A stretch of DNA of 64,000 nt from Tetranychus cinnabarinus (Eukaryota; Arthropoda; Arachnida; Trombidiformes; Tetranychidae): NCBI GenBank assembly GCA_022266195.1, contig WHVY01000004.1, positions 7,271,501 through 7,335,500 of the forward strand. Direction: 5' to 3'. This document shows, piece after piece, positions 38,156 through 47,943 of this stretch. The notes under the pieces are model-generated. The model was not told the origin of the DNA. It made no database searches and saw only the letters and a program-made list of their open reading frames with translations. A program made the position numbers and the translations under genes. Within the stretch, counting starts at the first letter, position 1. Each line of letters starts with the position of its first letter.

Positions 38156-41100
38156 ATGCGAATTTTGACTATTTTATTGTCAACGCTATTCATTTTTATA
38201 ATCAGAGGTGAAGTCAGCCATGCCATTAATGTGAAATTGGATGACAGATTGCAACTTGGTAAGTAAATTTGATTGAAATTCTTTAAAATTGAATGATTTA
38301 TAGCAAATTATTCTTATTGCCGCTTTACTTAAAGAGGATAATGAATTAATTATTTATATTTTTCATCTAACTTGTTCATGAAACTGACATTGTTTTACAG
38401 TCGGAAATCAAAATGGAAAAATAATTGTTGGGTTTAAGCCAGAAGCTGAACATCGAACTCAACCTAAACCGTTTCAATGGCAACAACTTTTTGGTTTAGT
38501 ACCACAAGCAAGTCATACACAAACACACAAATCATCATTGAAACCAGAACATGATAAAACACCAACACCTAATGGAAACAGTGGACCAACAGTAACTGGA
38601 ACTGCTGCATTGCCACAGTCTGTAACTGATGTAGCGCCAGTGATTGGACCTGTGATTGAACCAACGGTTCCTGTAACTAATGTAATGCCAATACCTGCAG
38701 TTGATATATCACCAGTGGCTGAACCTGTGATACAACCAACGGTGCAAGCAACTAACGTGATTCCAACGCCTAAAACTGATGTATCGCAAGTTATTGGAGC
38801 TATGATTCAAACACCAGTTAAAGGATCAGATCAAGCTCCAATGACAGGAAACGGTCGACCAACAACGCCTGAAAATGATGTATCGCCAGTGGTTGGACCT
38901 GTCATTCAACCAACAGTAACTGGAACTGCTACATTGTCACAGCCTGTAGCTGATGTAGCGCCAGTGATTGGACCTGCGATTCAAACACCAGCTCAAGTAA
39001 CTAATCAAACTCCAATGACAGGAAACGGTCGACCAACAACTCCTTTAACTGATACCTCGCCGGCAAGTGGACCTGTGATTAAACCAACAGTGGCTGGAAC
39101 AGCTGCATTGCCACAGTCTGTAGCTGATGTGTCAGCAGTGATCAGACCTGAGGTTCAACCAACGTTACAAGGAACTAACGTGATACCAATGCCTAAAACT
39201 GATGTATCGCAAGTTATTGGAGCTGTGATTCAAAAACCAGTTAAAGGATCAGATCGAGCTCCAATGACAGTAAACGGTCGACCAACAACGCCTAAAACTG
39301 ATTCCTCGCCGGCAAATGGACCTGTGATCCCACCAACTAATGTAATGCCAATACCTGCAACTGATATATCACCAGTGGCTGAACCTGTGATACAACCAAC
39401 GGTGCAAGCAACTAATGTAATGCCAATGCCTGAAACTGGTGTACCGCAAGTCATTGGAGCTCCAGTGGTTGAACCTGTGATCCAACCAACAGTACTTGAA
39501 ACTAATGTAATGCCAATACCTGCAGCTGATGCATCACCAGTGGCTGGACCTGTAATTCCACCAACGGTGCAAGGATCTAACGTGATGCCATTGCTTGAAG
39601 CTGTGATTCAAACACCGGTTCAAGTAACTGATCGAAACCCAATGTTTGAGGCTGATCGAATGCTTATGACTGGCAATGAGCGACCAACATCGTTTGGAAC
39701 TGTTGAAACACCAGTGATTGCACCCGTGCTTCAACCAATGACGCCTGGAAGTAATGTAATACCAATGACTGGAAATGATCAAACACTAACGATGGGAAAT
39801 AGTCATCCATTAATGATTGGAAATGATCGGCCAACAAAGGCTGGAACTGATGTATCGTCAGTGATTGGACCGCTGATTCAAACACCAGTTCAAGGAACTG
39901 TTCTGACACCGATAATGAAAAACGGTGAACCAACAATGAGTGGAACTGATGGAACGGGAAATAGACCCGTTCTTCCATCAACGATACTTGGAACTAATTC
40001 AATGCCAATGACTGAACCTGTGATTCAGCCAACGATTCCTATAACTAATGGAATGCTCCCACCTGTAATTGAGGTATCGCCAGTGAGAGGACCTGTGATT
40101 CAACCAACTGTTCAAGGAACTGATCGAACTCCAATGACAGGAAACTTTCGACCAACAATGCCTGGAACTGTTGAATTGCCAAGGCTTGAATCTGTAATTC
40201 AACCAACAGTACCTGTAACTAATATAATACCTGGAAATGATCGGTCAATAATGCCTGAAACTGGTGGAATGACAATGGGTGGGCTTGCGTTACAACCTCA
40301 ACCTCGGTCCCGATTGTCGCAACTTCTTAGGCTGCAACAAGTTCTTAGGTTACAACAACAGTTACAACCAAAACCAGAACCTAAGCTTCAACTTTTGCCT
40401 GGACCTGTAATTCAAACACCGGTTCAAGTAACTGATCAAAACCCAATGTTTGGGGCTGATCAAATGCTTATTACTGGCAAAGATCGACCAACGACTGGAA
40501 CTGTTGAATCGCCAGTGATTGGACCTGTAATTCAACCTGTAACTAATGTAATGCCAATACCTGCTAATGATCGACCAATAATTCCTGAAACTGAAGGAAT
40601 GACAATAGGTGGACTTTCGTCGCAACCGCAGCCTCAGTCCCGATTACAGCAACTTCTTGAGTTACAACAACTGTTACAACCGAAACCAGAACCTAGCCTT
40701 CAACTTTTACCTGAGCCTGTAATTCAACCAACAGTACCAGTAGCTAATGTAATGCCACAGCCAGCAGCTGATATATCGCCAGTGATTGGACCTGTGATCC
40801 AACCAACAGTACCTGTAACTAATATAATACCTGGCAATGATCTTCCAATAATGCCTAATACTGAGGGAATGACAATGAATGAACTCTCGTTGCAACCTCA
40901 GCCTCAGTCCCGATTACAGCAACTTCTTGAGTTACAACAACTGTTACAACCGAAACCAGAACCTAGCCTTCAACTTTTACCTGAACCTGCAATTCAACCA
41001 ACAGTACCTGGAAATGATCGTCCAATAATGCCTAATACTGAGGGAATGACAATGGGTGGACTTTCGTTGCAACCTCAACCTCTGTCCCGATTACAGCAAC

Positions 41101-41989
41101 TTCTTGGGTTACAACAACTGTTACAACCAAAATCAGAACCTAAGCTTCAACTTTTGCCTGAACCTGTAATTCAACCAACAGCACCGATAGCTAATGTAAT
41201 GCCACAGCCAGCAGCTGATATATCGCCAGTGATTGGTCCTGTGATCCAACCAACAGTTCCTGTAACTAATGTAACGCCAAAGACGGGAAATGATGGAATG
41301 ACAATGAATCGACTTGCGTTGCAACCTCAACCTCGGTCCCGATTACAGCAACTTCTTGGGCTACAACAAATTCTTAGGTTACAACAACAGTTACAACCAA
41401 AACCAGAACCTAAGCTTCAACTTTCGCCTGCAGTCCTGCTTTCCTCTATACTTAAATCTGCGTCTCAATCTGAATCTAATGCCGTTTCTCAACCAAAATC
41501 TAGTCTGAATCTACAGTCAATAATTAAGCCCCAGTTTTCTTTAGGACCTAAATTTCCTGTGCCAATGCAACCAAAAATAAATGATAACGCCAATTTTGGA
41601 ATAAATACTATTCAAACTTCCATGGTTAACCCCCTTCTTCCTACGGTTTTGCAAGTTCTTAAACAATTATCACAATTAATTTGTAGTAAGTATTTATATA
41701 ATATCTGAAACTAGAAACTAGTATTTAATAATTTGTGAATCTACTTTCTTTTTTCTCAGATGGAGTCGGCAGAAATGAAATATTGAGTGGGAACAGTGCT
41801 CTAAATGGCGGTACGTTATTTTTGTAATACTAATATTTAAAAATCATTAACGACATCTTTTCTATTTATCTAGGTTTAAGTGTGCTGTGTGATGAAAATC
41901 TTTGGTCCGCACCAGCATTCACTAGTCAAGCAAATCGCGTCATTAGTCTTCTTCAAAACCGATTACCCAAATTTGGAGTAAAAATTTGA
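38156..41989 (+). CDS. Secreted repetitive Pro/Gln/Thr/Val-rich protein
   Basis: Exons 38156-38258, 38401-41685, 41760-41810 and 41874-41989 agree in phase and give 1184 residues. The family is not recognised. Exon 1 codes a good signal peptide (MRILTILLSTLFIFIIRG). Exon 2 is almost all repeats. Repeat type A (about residues 90-650) varies PVIQPTVPVTNVMP with DISPVIGP and TPMTGNGRPTTP units. Repeat type B (about 620-1020, five copies) varies QPQPRSRLQQLLGLQQLLQ with PKPEPKLQLLPEP. Type B looks helical and Gln/Leu-rich between Pro-rich linkers. The last two small exons are non-repetitive and carry the only obvious cysteines outside the signal. Secreted structural roles (silk, glue, cuticle, eggshell) or a salivary protein are all possible; nothing in the sequence decides among them. 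AATAAA follows at about 42013. The last 73 coding bases are copied at 47623. Confidence 0.85.
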
Positions 41990-44900
41990 AAGAAATTTCT
42001 GACAATATTAATAAATAAAGTGAATAATAAAGAGTTAACTGCAAACGATAAAAAATAAACATTAAACAAAATTTAAAATTATGAAAATGAACTGTTCAGT
42101 AAGAAAGCTATTTGTTAATAATGGAATTTTGGATAACCAGTGTAATATTTACTTTTACAATAATCATTCAAAGTAAACATTTCAAAGCTTGAGTTGTAAT
42201 TTATCACTTATTCGGAGTTTTTTAAAGCAATTAAGGCTTAATATCCACCACGATTATACCCGCCACGATTATGTCCACCACGATTATATTCACCATGATT
42301 GTAGCCACCACGATTGTACTCGCTATGATTATAACCACCACGATTGTACCCACCGCGATTATATCCGCCACGATTGTATTCACCCTGATTATAACCACCG
42401 CGACTATACTCGTTGTGATTATAACCTCCACGACTATACTCGTTAGGATTGTACCCTCCACGAGTATACTCATTATGGTTGTACCCTCCACGATTATCAC
42501 GATTATAACCACCTCCTTGGCCTCTATTATTGTGACCTCCTCGAGTGTAAACTCCTTGAAACCCTGCATGAGGTTGGGCATGATGTTGGATAAATCTGTG
42601 ACCGGATTGACCGAGAGAAGCGCGCTGAGGGAGATGAGACATTCCAATCATGGGTCTAAACTTGTAATCGGCACCTTCAGGTTTCAGTACTTTAGGGGGT
42701 GCTTTAGCACTTACTAATCTAACTGCTGGAAAAATATGATCTTCAGGATAAATTGGATCATAAAATTCAACACATCGAGCACTTTTGTGGAGATGAGAAT
42801 ATTTAGCACTAAGACGTAATTCACCAAACATTCCATTAAATAAAGTTGGTGAAATTTCCAAGTGGTCAACTTTTTTACTGAAAAGTTCATCTAAATAATT
42901 AAATGCATCTTCTTTGTGCCGTGAAACAAAAAATAAATGAGTTCCTAAAGAGTTTCGCTCTTTTTCAGAATCGCTTAGATTAGGATAAACATTTTCCAAA
43001 GCTAAATGAAGTCGTGATTCGTCGATGAAAGGCAACAGAGCGACACCTTGCCATTCTTGCATTTTACCATTTAGATCGATTCGGAAGTTTTCTGGGTAAA
43101 AATCAATTATGTCAGATTTTGGATCAGTCATCAATATTTTCCAAGAGTCGGGTAAATTACTAGAAGATGCAGCAGGGAAGACACTCATCAATTGTTCCAA
43201 AGGTTTGAATGGTTTAGATTTTCGATTGAATTTAACTTCAATCTTGTCAATACCGACAAAATCTGATGCGAAAGGTGCATAATGGAAGGGATAAAACCAC
43301 TGCCAATCAGGACATCCTTGATAATAGTACAATAACACCCAACACAAGCCAATAACATATTCTCGGGAAATTATACGACTAATACCATCGGGTTTTGGTG
43401 CGTCAAATTTATGAAAGTAATATCGATCTTTCCAGCCTTCCATTCCAAGCATAATATCGTCATCAGGTTCATCATCAGACTCTTCATCTATTTCATCGTA
43501 CTTTCTTTTCCTAGGGTTAGGTCCGGTTTCCTTTGCACTTTCTTGTTTACTTTCTTCATTTTCTTGTTTCAACATGGAGCGAAAAGCTTTAAGATTAGAC
43601 ATTGAGTCTACTTTACTTGTTCCGACTATGGCTTGAGGTGTTAACCAAGGAGATCCTGAAGTTGCTTCCTGGCGCATTTTTTCCATCTCTTTTGCTCGAT
43701 TAAGTTCCTTATTTTTTTCTTTATTACGAGCACGGAATCTCGCATCATTATTCGCTCTACGAATAAAAATTTCGTCCTCTACCCTACCTAACTCTCTAAG
43801 AATTAGTTGGCACCTCTTCAAATTTACAATACCATCTTTGGTTAAATAAATATCTTTAGCAGGAAATTTTTCATTTATATCCTTGTAAATTTTTATCAAT
43901 CGGTCTATTGCTCCTTCTCGTATTTCCAAAGAGGGCAAGTGAGGTAGAAAATCATTACCGACAAAGAAACATAGAAACACAAAATCGTCAATAAAACGTT
44001 CGAGGTCTAGTTTGCCACTTTCTTGTTCAAGATATTCACGTAGCACATTTAGTCGAATAAATATGAAACCAGGCTCAGATACAACAATGGCCTCTTCCGT
44101 AGGGTCATTCGGTTTCCCCTCACATTCTTTCATTTCATGTCCATATTGACCACAAATATCACAAGGTCTAGGTTGATTTGGTATAAACTCTTCTCGTATA
44201 ATGGTGAAGTTGAGTTCATGGGTTGCTAATCCTAACATAATAAGATCTGCGTCAGCTCCACATAAACAGTGCGATAGATTGGCATCGTAATTTTCTTTTG
44301 ATCTTTGACGTCTAATATACTCCATGATTTTGTGTTCCCCTTCTCCTGGAGCTGATGCATCACTGAGAATAATCAACAGATCTTTGTGCCAAAGCTTATT
44401 TGACTCTGAATAATGAAAAAGAGTTAGCAAAAGGTGCAAAAAATTGAGCGCGCTCATTTAACAAATATCATACCTTCATCATTTTCAGCATGATCAAGCT
44501 TTTTATTAATCCAAGCTTGAAGGGCATGACTTAAATTTATCATAAATTCAGTTCCAGGAGTAATTACATTAGAATCAAAGTGACTCTTCTTAGTTTCGTC
44601 TTCATCAAAAACGACTCCTTTTTCTTTCAATTCTTCACGAATACGAGTAACTTCTGATTTTTTCATTATTGACTCCTTAGCTGCTCTAAATCGTCTTGAC
44701 CGTTGTTGATTCATCTTAGCTCTTGGAGCAACACCGTCAACAGCCATGTAAAGCAATTTCTGAGGCTTCAGTATTTTCATCAATTTATCAATGTACTCAA
44801 AAATAGCTTCGAACATTTCTTCCTCATTTTCCGGAGCTTTTTTATACTCTGGATGAGTGCAAGGATGAATTATACCATTCATGTCTAGATATAAATTATC

Positions 44901-45215
44901 AAATGTGTAATCCACCGGCACATTTGGATCCACTTCAACCACGATGGAGGGAAATTTTTTAGAAAGCCAGCGAAAGAATGCTGGTACACCCATAGTTCAG
45001 TAGAAAGCTTGATTATTTTAGGTCCAAATAATGATACACTGGTTACTCGAGAATAGTAAAGTAAACAAACAACAATTAAACAAGGGATTGCTCAAAAAAT
45101 CTTATGCTTTATCCAAAAGGATTCAATCCCAATGAGGCAACTTTATTCAATTAACTATAGTAACCGTGGTTATTCCCATCCGTTTATAGTTACAGTTTTT
45201 CACCGTCAAATTTAA
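41917..45215 (+). repeat. Segmental duplication, copy 1 (3.3 kb)
   Basis: This direct repeat of 47623-50921 has a constant offset of 5706 bp. It starts inside the last exon of the Pro/Gln-rich secreted gene and ends 222 bp upstream of the XRN2 start codon. The only base difference I saw is at 45206 (T here, C in copy 2), ten bases from the right edge, so it may belong to the junction rather than be a later mutation. All translated frames across the block are identical between copies. Confidence 0.97.
42238..44993 (-). CDS. XRN2: XRN2/Rat1 nuclear 5'-3' exoribonuclease, copy 1
   Basis: Two exons, 44993-44474 and 44405-42238 (minus strand), are joined in phase 1 across a 68 bp intron and give 895 residues; animal XRN2/Rat1 proteins are about 900-950. 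It degrades uncapped 5'-monophosphate RNA in the nucleus, in transcription termination and rRNA processing. Motifs in order: MGVPAFFRWLSKKFPSI and YLDMNGIIHPC (the XRN N-terminus), APGEGEHKIMEYIR, GADADLIML and FVGNDFLPHLP, which carry the acidic metal-binding residues. A CCHC zinc knuckle lies at about 255-268 (CDICGQYGHEMKEC). The C-terminus from about residue 800 is a Gly/Tyr/Asn/Arg-rich tail of YNRGG and YNHNEY repeats ending in RGGY, probably an RNA- or condensate-interacting tail. It is convergent with the secreted gene, with 248 bp between stops. Confidence 0.96.
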
Positions 45216-45635
45216 CCATTCAATTTGCAGACAGTTCAATCCTTTGGGTTGATAGAGTTTTTTAGTTTCTTAAAGTTTCTAGAAAAAAAAGGAAGAAACA
45301 AGTCTGTTAGTTCATGGATGTAGTTAAAAAAAATTGCAATCTTGCCTGAGGTATTGTCTTACCTTCTGTTCTTGCTGTAAATTTGGATGGGAATATTACT
45401 TAATTAAATTATAAGGTAAATACTGGGGTAAAAATGGAGGGTTGAGAAAGTGTGAAAAACTCGCAAAATGTTACTAATGAGTGTAAACAAAAAGTGTTTA
45501 ATGTCAGAGCCTTAACAGAAATGAACAAAAGGTTTTTATAATGATTTATCCGAGGTTTATAATCAAACCAGTTGACAGTTGAAGACAAAAGATGAAATAT
45601 TTATAGTTGATTTTTTTTGTATCCTCCGTCTACAG
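45216..45635. other. Spacer immediately upstream of XRN2 copy 1
   Basis: This sequence replaces 50922 onward after the duplicated block ends. It is AT-rich, with no gene and no clear upstream exon for the membrane-protein frame that follows. Confidence 0.4.
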
Positions 45636-46032
45636 AGAATTACGTCGATTTGTTCGGGTTTTGGAAATGCTTGCTCCATTGGTTCATCCTGATTGGAAAA
45701 TTTTAACAACCAACGCACTTTATATATCTGTCTGTGTGGGACTTTTACTGGGAACCAGTGGACAGGTTATCGCCTTGACCAACAATTTTGAGCTGAAATT
45801 GAGAACAGAAAAATATTATGGTTTTCTTGTTACCGGCAATAAATTGGAGCTAATTTATGATCAATGTTGGAAGAGTGGTTATGCCGCACTAGCACCCTAT
45901 GGCTGTATCATTGGTATTTTCCCAAAGACAGTAACTAATCAACTTAAAGAAGGAGGCTATTTTTACGATTATACAAGTCTATATCGAAAAATGGCAAATG
46001 GATCGATGGAACCTGTTAAAACAGTTTCTTAG
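45636..46032 (+). CDS. Orphan small membrane-protein exon
   Basis: An open frame of about 130 codons follows a good acceptor (TCCGTCTACAG). It could be read from the in-frame ATG at 45667 (121 residues) or joined to an upstream exon that I could not find. The protein is not recognised. It has a basic start (RELRRFVRVLEM), a likely membrane segment (NALYISVCVGLLLGTSG), a polar middle, a second weakly hydrophobic stretch (YAALAPYGCIIGIFP), and a polar end. Composition looks coding, and base content is higher in G+C than the flanks. It is convergent with the XTBD-like gene. It could be a retrocopy, a last exon or an intact single-exon gene. Confidence 0.5.
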
Positions 46033-46263
46033 AGAGAATGAAGTTCCCGGTAATCATACAAACTGATTGGAAATTAGAGAAGAAACCTTTTATCGAAAAT
46101 TTTGTATTCGAGCGTTTTTGCTTGCGTTTATTAAGTGAATTATGCAGCGATTTCATTTTAACTAATCGATTATTCTCTTATGCAAAGTTTATGTTATACT
46201 AGCTAGTCTACAGCCTGATCTGATACTCGATTGTTGGATGTAATAAATTAAAGCAACTGTTAG

Positions 46264-46617
46264 TTACTTACGATAATAGTCTCGTTGATTATTCCGATCA
46301 TATCTTGGAACCTTGAAATTTTTCTTTTCCTGTTTCCGCGTCTTTTTTCGCCCTGCACTTTCCTCGTCTCTTCTTTCTTTAGTAGCTCGGTACTCGGCTA
46401 GATTAGGCACGTTTTCCGCCAATCTTTCAATCTCTTCCATAACATCTGGACTGTATTTGACACCAAGAGTTTCAACATTAACAAATGTTTGCGCCAAACA
46501 CAGCAATTTGTCCGGAGGAAAAGTATCACAGTAAGTAGTCATGAACGCGTTCCTTAATTGCCAGTGGTCTTCCAATTCCCATGATTTACGTTGAGTTTTA
46601 ATCTCTTCTTCATTCAT
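46264..46617 (-). CDS. XRN2-binding (XTBD) domain protein, CDKN2AIPNL-like
   Basis: A small protein of 117 residues with a real ATG. Residues about 12-75 fit the XTBD pattern of CDKN2AIPNL, NKRF and nematode PAXT-1. They run W-x-x-x-x-H-W-x-x-R-x-x-F, a helix ending at DTFPPDKLLCLAQTFVN, then LGVKYSPDVMEEIERLAENV, which corresponds to the family's LxxLS-x-x-W-x-N, G-x-x-Y and VMxxVxxMA blocks. XTBD proteins bind XRN2 directly and stabilise it in the nucleus (established for the family). The tail is highly charged (KKTRKQEKKNFKVPRYDR), a likely nuclear-localisation region. The frame ends at a TAA that sits inside a perfect GTAAGT donor, so a further exon may exist. It lies between two copies of XRN2 on the same strand. 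The assignment rests on pattern recognition. Confidence 0.72.
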   Translation of the reverse strand: MNEEEIKTQRKSWELEDHWQLRNAFMTTYCDTFPPDKLLCLAQTFVNVETLGVKYSPDVMEEIERLAENVPNLAEYRATKERRDEESAGRKKTRKQEKKNFKVPRYDRNNQRDYYRK

Positions 46618-46707
46618 GATTAAATTAATGAAATAATATAAATAAATAAATAAAAATCACAATATCAAAAAACTAATATTGACTGGTGTTGTCAAAAACA
46701 TGTTTTA

Positions 46708-46771
46708 AAGTAAGCCAGGCTTACTTGAAGGCTTCAAGTTGAAGCCTTTCCTCATTCATGAATCATGAATG
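46708..46771. repeat. Three consecutive perfect palindromes
   Basis: 46708-46726: arms AAGTAAGCC/GGCTTACTT around a single A. 46728-46748: arms AAGGCTTCAA/TTGAAGCCTT around a single G. 46753-46771: arms CATTCATG/CATGAATG around AAT. All are exact. They start about 90 bp upstream of the XTBD-like start codon. A GCCGCCATCT motif follows at about 46780. They could form stem-loops in DNA or bind dimeric factors. Confidence 0.9.
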
Positions 46772-46996
46772 CAGTGAGCCGCCATCTATGAAGTGAACTT
46801 GTCATCGTAGACTAAACACCGGTAAATTGCATGCAATTTTCCTCAAATAAGGTCGTTTTAATAAACAATTAATATGGAAACAATCCAATAAAATGTTTTA
46901 AATAGACATAAACTGATAGATAGTATTATTGTGATAATAATTTCTGGTAGAATAAAAATAAAGAAACTTAAACAGGATCCTTTAGTGCCTTTGGAA

Positions 46997-47536
46997 TACA
47001 GTAAAGTACCAGATAATGTCACTAAATTAATCGGTAACAGTCTAGTTATACGGACACAAAACAATAACAAAGGTGTTAATTGAGGCCCCAGGCCATCCAA
47101 GCCCAACCGAACCTAACCTAAACCTAACCTAACCTAACCTAACCTAACCTAATCTAACCTAACCTAACCTAGTCCGACCTAGAGCGCGATAATAAACGAT
47201 TATTTATTTGAATCTATAGCACTGTTTATTATATGTGTCCGTGTAACTAGACTCTCACCAATTAATCAATGGCCTCAAACCCTTTGTTTACATTTCTTAT
47301 CAAGAAAGTTTTTGTTGAAATAATTAAGATTTTAAAAGAAAATTGAATATTTTGGCAAATTTCAACTTATTAAATGCTTTGGAGCTTGGTGATGTTAATT
47401 TTAAAGCTTTTCTGGCAATTAATTTAAATATTGTAATTATTTTGATTAATTTAACATGTTTTGCTCATTAAATAGCCCTTGCTGTGTAAATAAGCTATTT
47501 CACAGGAGTGACATTATCTGGTACTTTACTGTAACT
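46997..47536. repeat. Rearranged inverted repeat around the telomere-like tract
   Basis: The 27 bases 46997-47023 are an exact reverse complement of 47507-47533. The bases just inside (about 47024-47070) match 47225-47262 in reverse complement with a few differences (shared GTGTCCGT and AACTAGACT). A GGCCTCAA piece is matched at 47084 and 47271. The right side is broken by about 230 bp and in a different order. Confidence 0.75.
47110..47171. repeat. Interstitial telomeric repeat, (CCTAA)n
   Basis: About twelve units of CCTAA, with one CCTAAA and one TCTAA variant, equal to TTAGG on the minus strand, the ancestral arthropod telomere repeat. It is flanked by unique sequence on both sides, so it is internal here. 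Confidence 0.92.
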
Positions 47537-47622
47537 AAAATAAATAAAATCATCCAAAAGGCAACAAATTAGAGATAAATTTGAATGAACAGGTCAAAAA
47601 TAAATCAATAGATGCACACTAG

Positions 47623-47695
47623 ATTCACTAGTCAAGCAAATCGCGTCATTAGTCTTCTTCAAAACCGATTACCCAAATTTGGAGTAAAAATTTGA
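47623..47695 (+). pseudogene. Detached last-exon fragment of the Pro/Gln-rich secreted gene
   Basis: This repeats the final 73 coding bases of the secreted protein gene, stop codon included, carried along at the edge of the duplicated block. It has no acceptor or upstream exons here, so it cannot make the protein. Confidence 0.9.
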
Positions 47696-47943
47696 AAGAA
47701 ATTTCTGACAATATTAATAAATAAAGTGAATAATAAAGAGTTAACTGCAAACGATAAAAAATAAACATTAAACAAAATTTAAAATTATGAAAATGAACTG
47801 TTCAGTAAGAAAGCTATTTGTTAATAATGGAATTTTGGATAACCAGTGTAATATTTACTTTTACAATAATCATTCAAAGTAAACATTTCAAAGCTTGAGT
47901 TGTAATTTATCACTTATTCGGAGTTTTTTAAAGCAATTAAGGC

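Larger units (their letters stand above)
46618..47622. other. Spacer between the XTBD-like gene and XRN2 copy 2
   Basis: This holds the palindrome cluster, the left inverted-repeat arm (about 46990-47088), the telomere-like tract, and the right arm pieces (about 47225-47290 and 47507-47536). The minus-strand frame 46858-47106 has no supporting feature. The rest is AT-rich with nothing recognised. Confidence 0.6.

Noticed and set aside
39230..41330. Several minus-strand frames inside the Pro/Gln-rich gene
   Set aside because: Antisense shadows of a repetitive, stop-poor sense frame.
42231..42717. Long frames opposite and out of frame to the XRN2 tail (and the same at 47937-48423)
   Set aside because: They are shadows of the YNRGG-coding repeats; both give Ile/Val/Thr- or His/Asp-periodic nonsense.
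46858..47106. 82-codon minus frame next to the telomere tract
   Set aside because: It runs through the inverted-repeat arm and ends up hydrophobic by AT richness; no coding signs.
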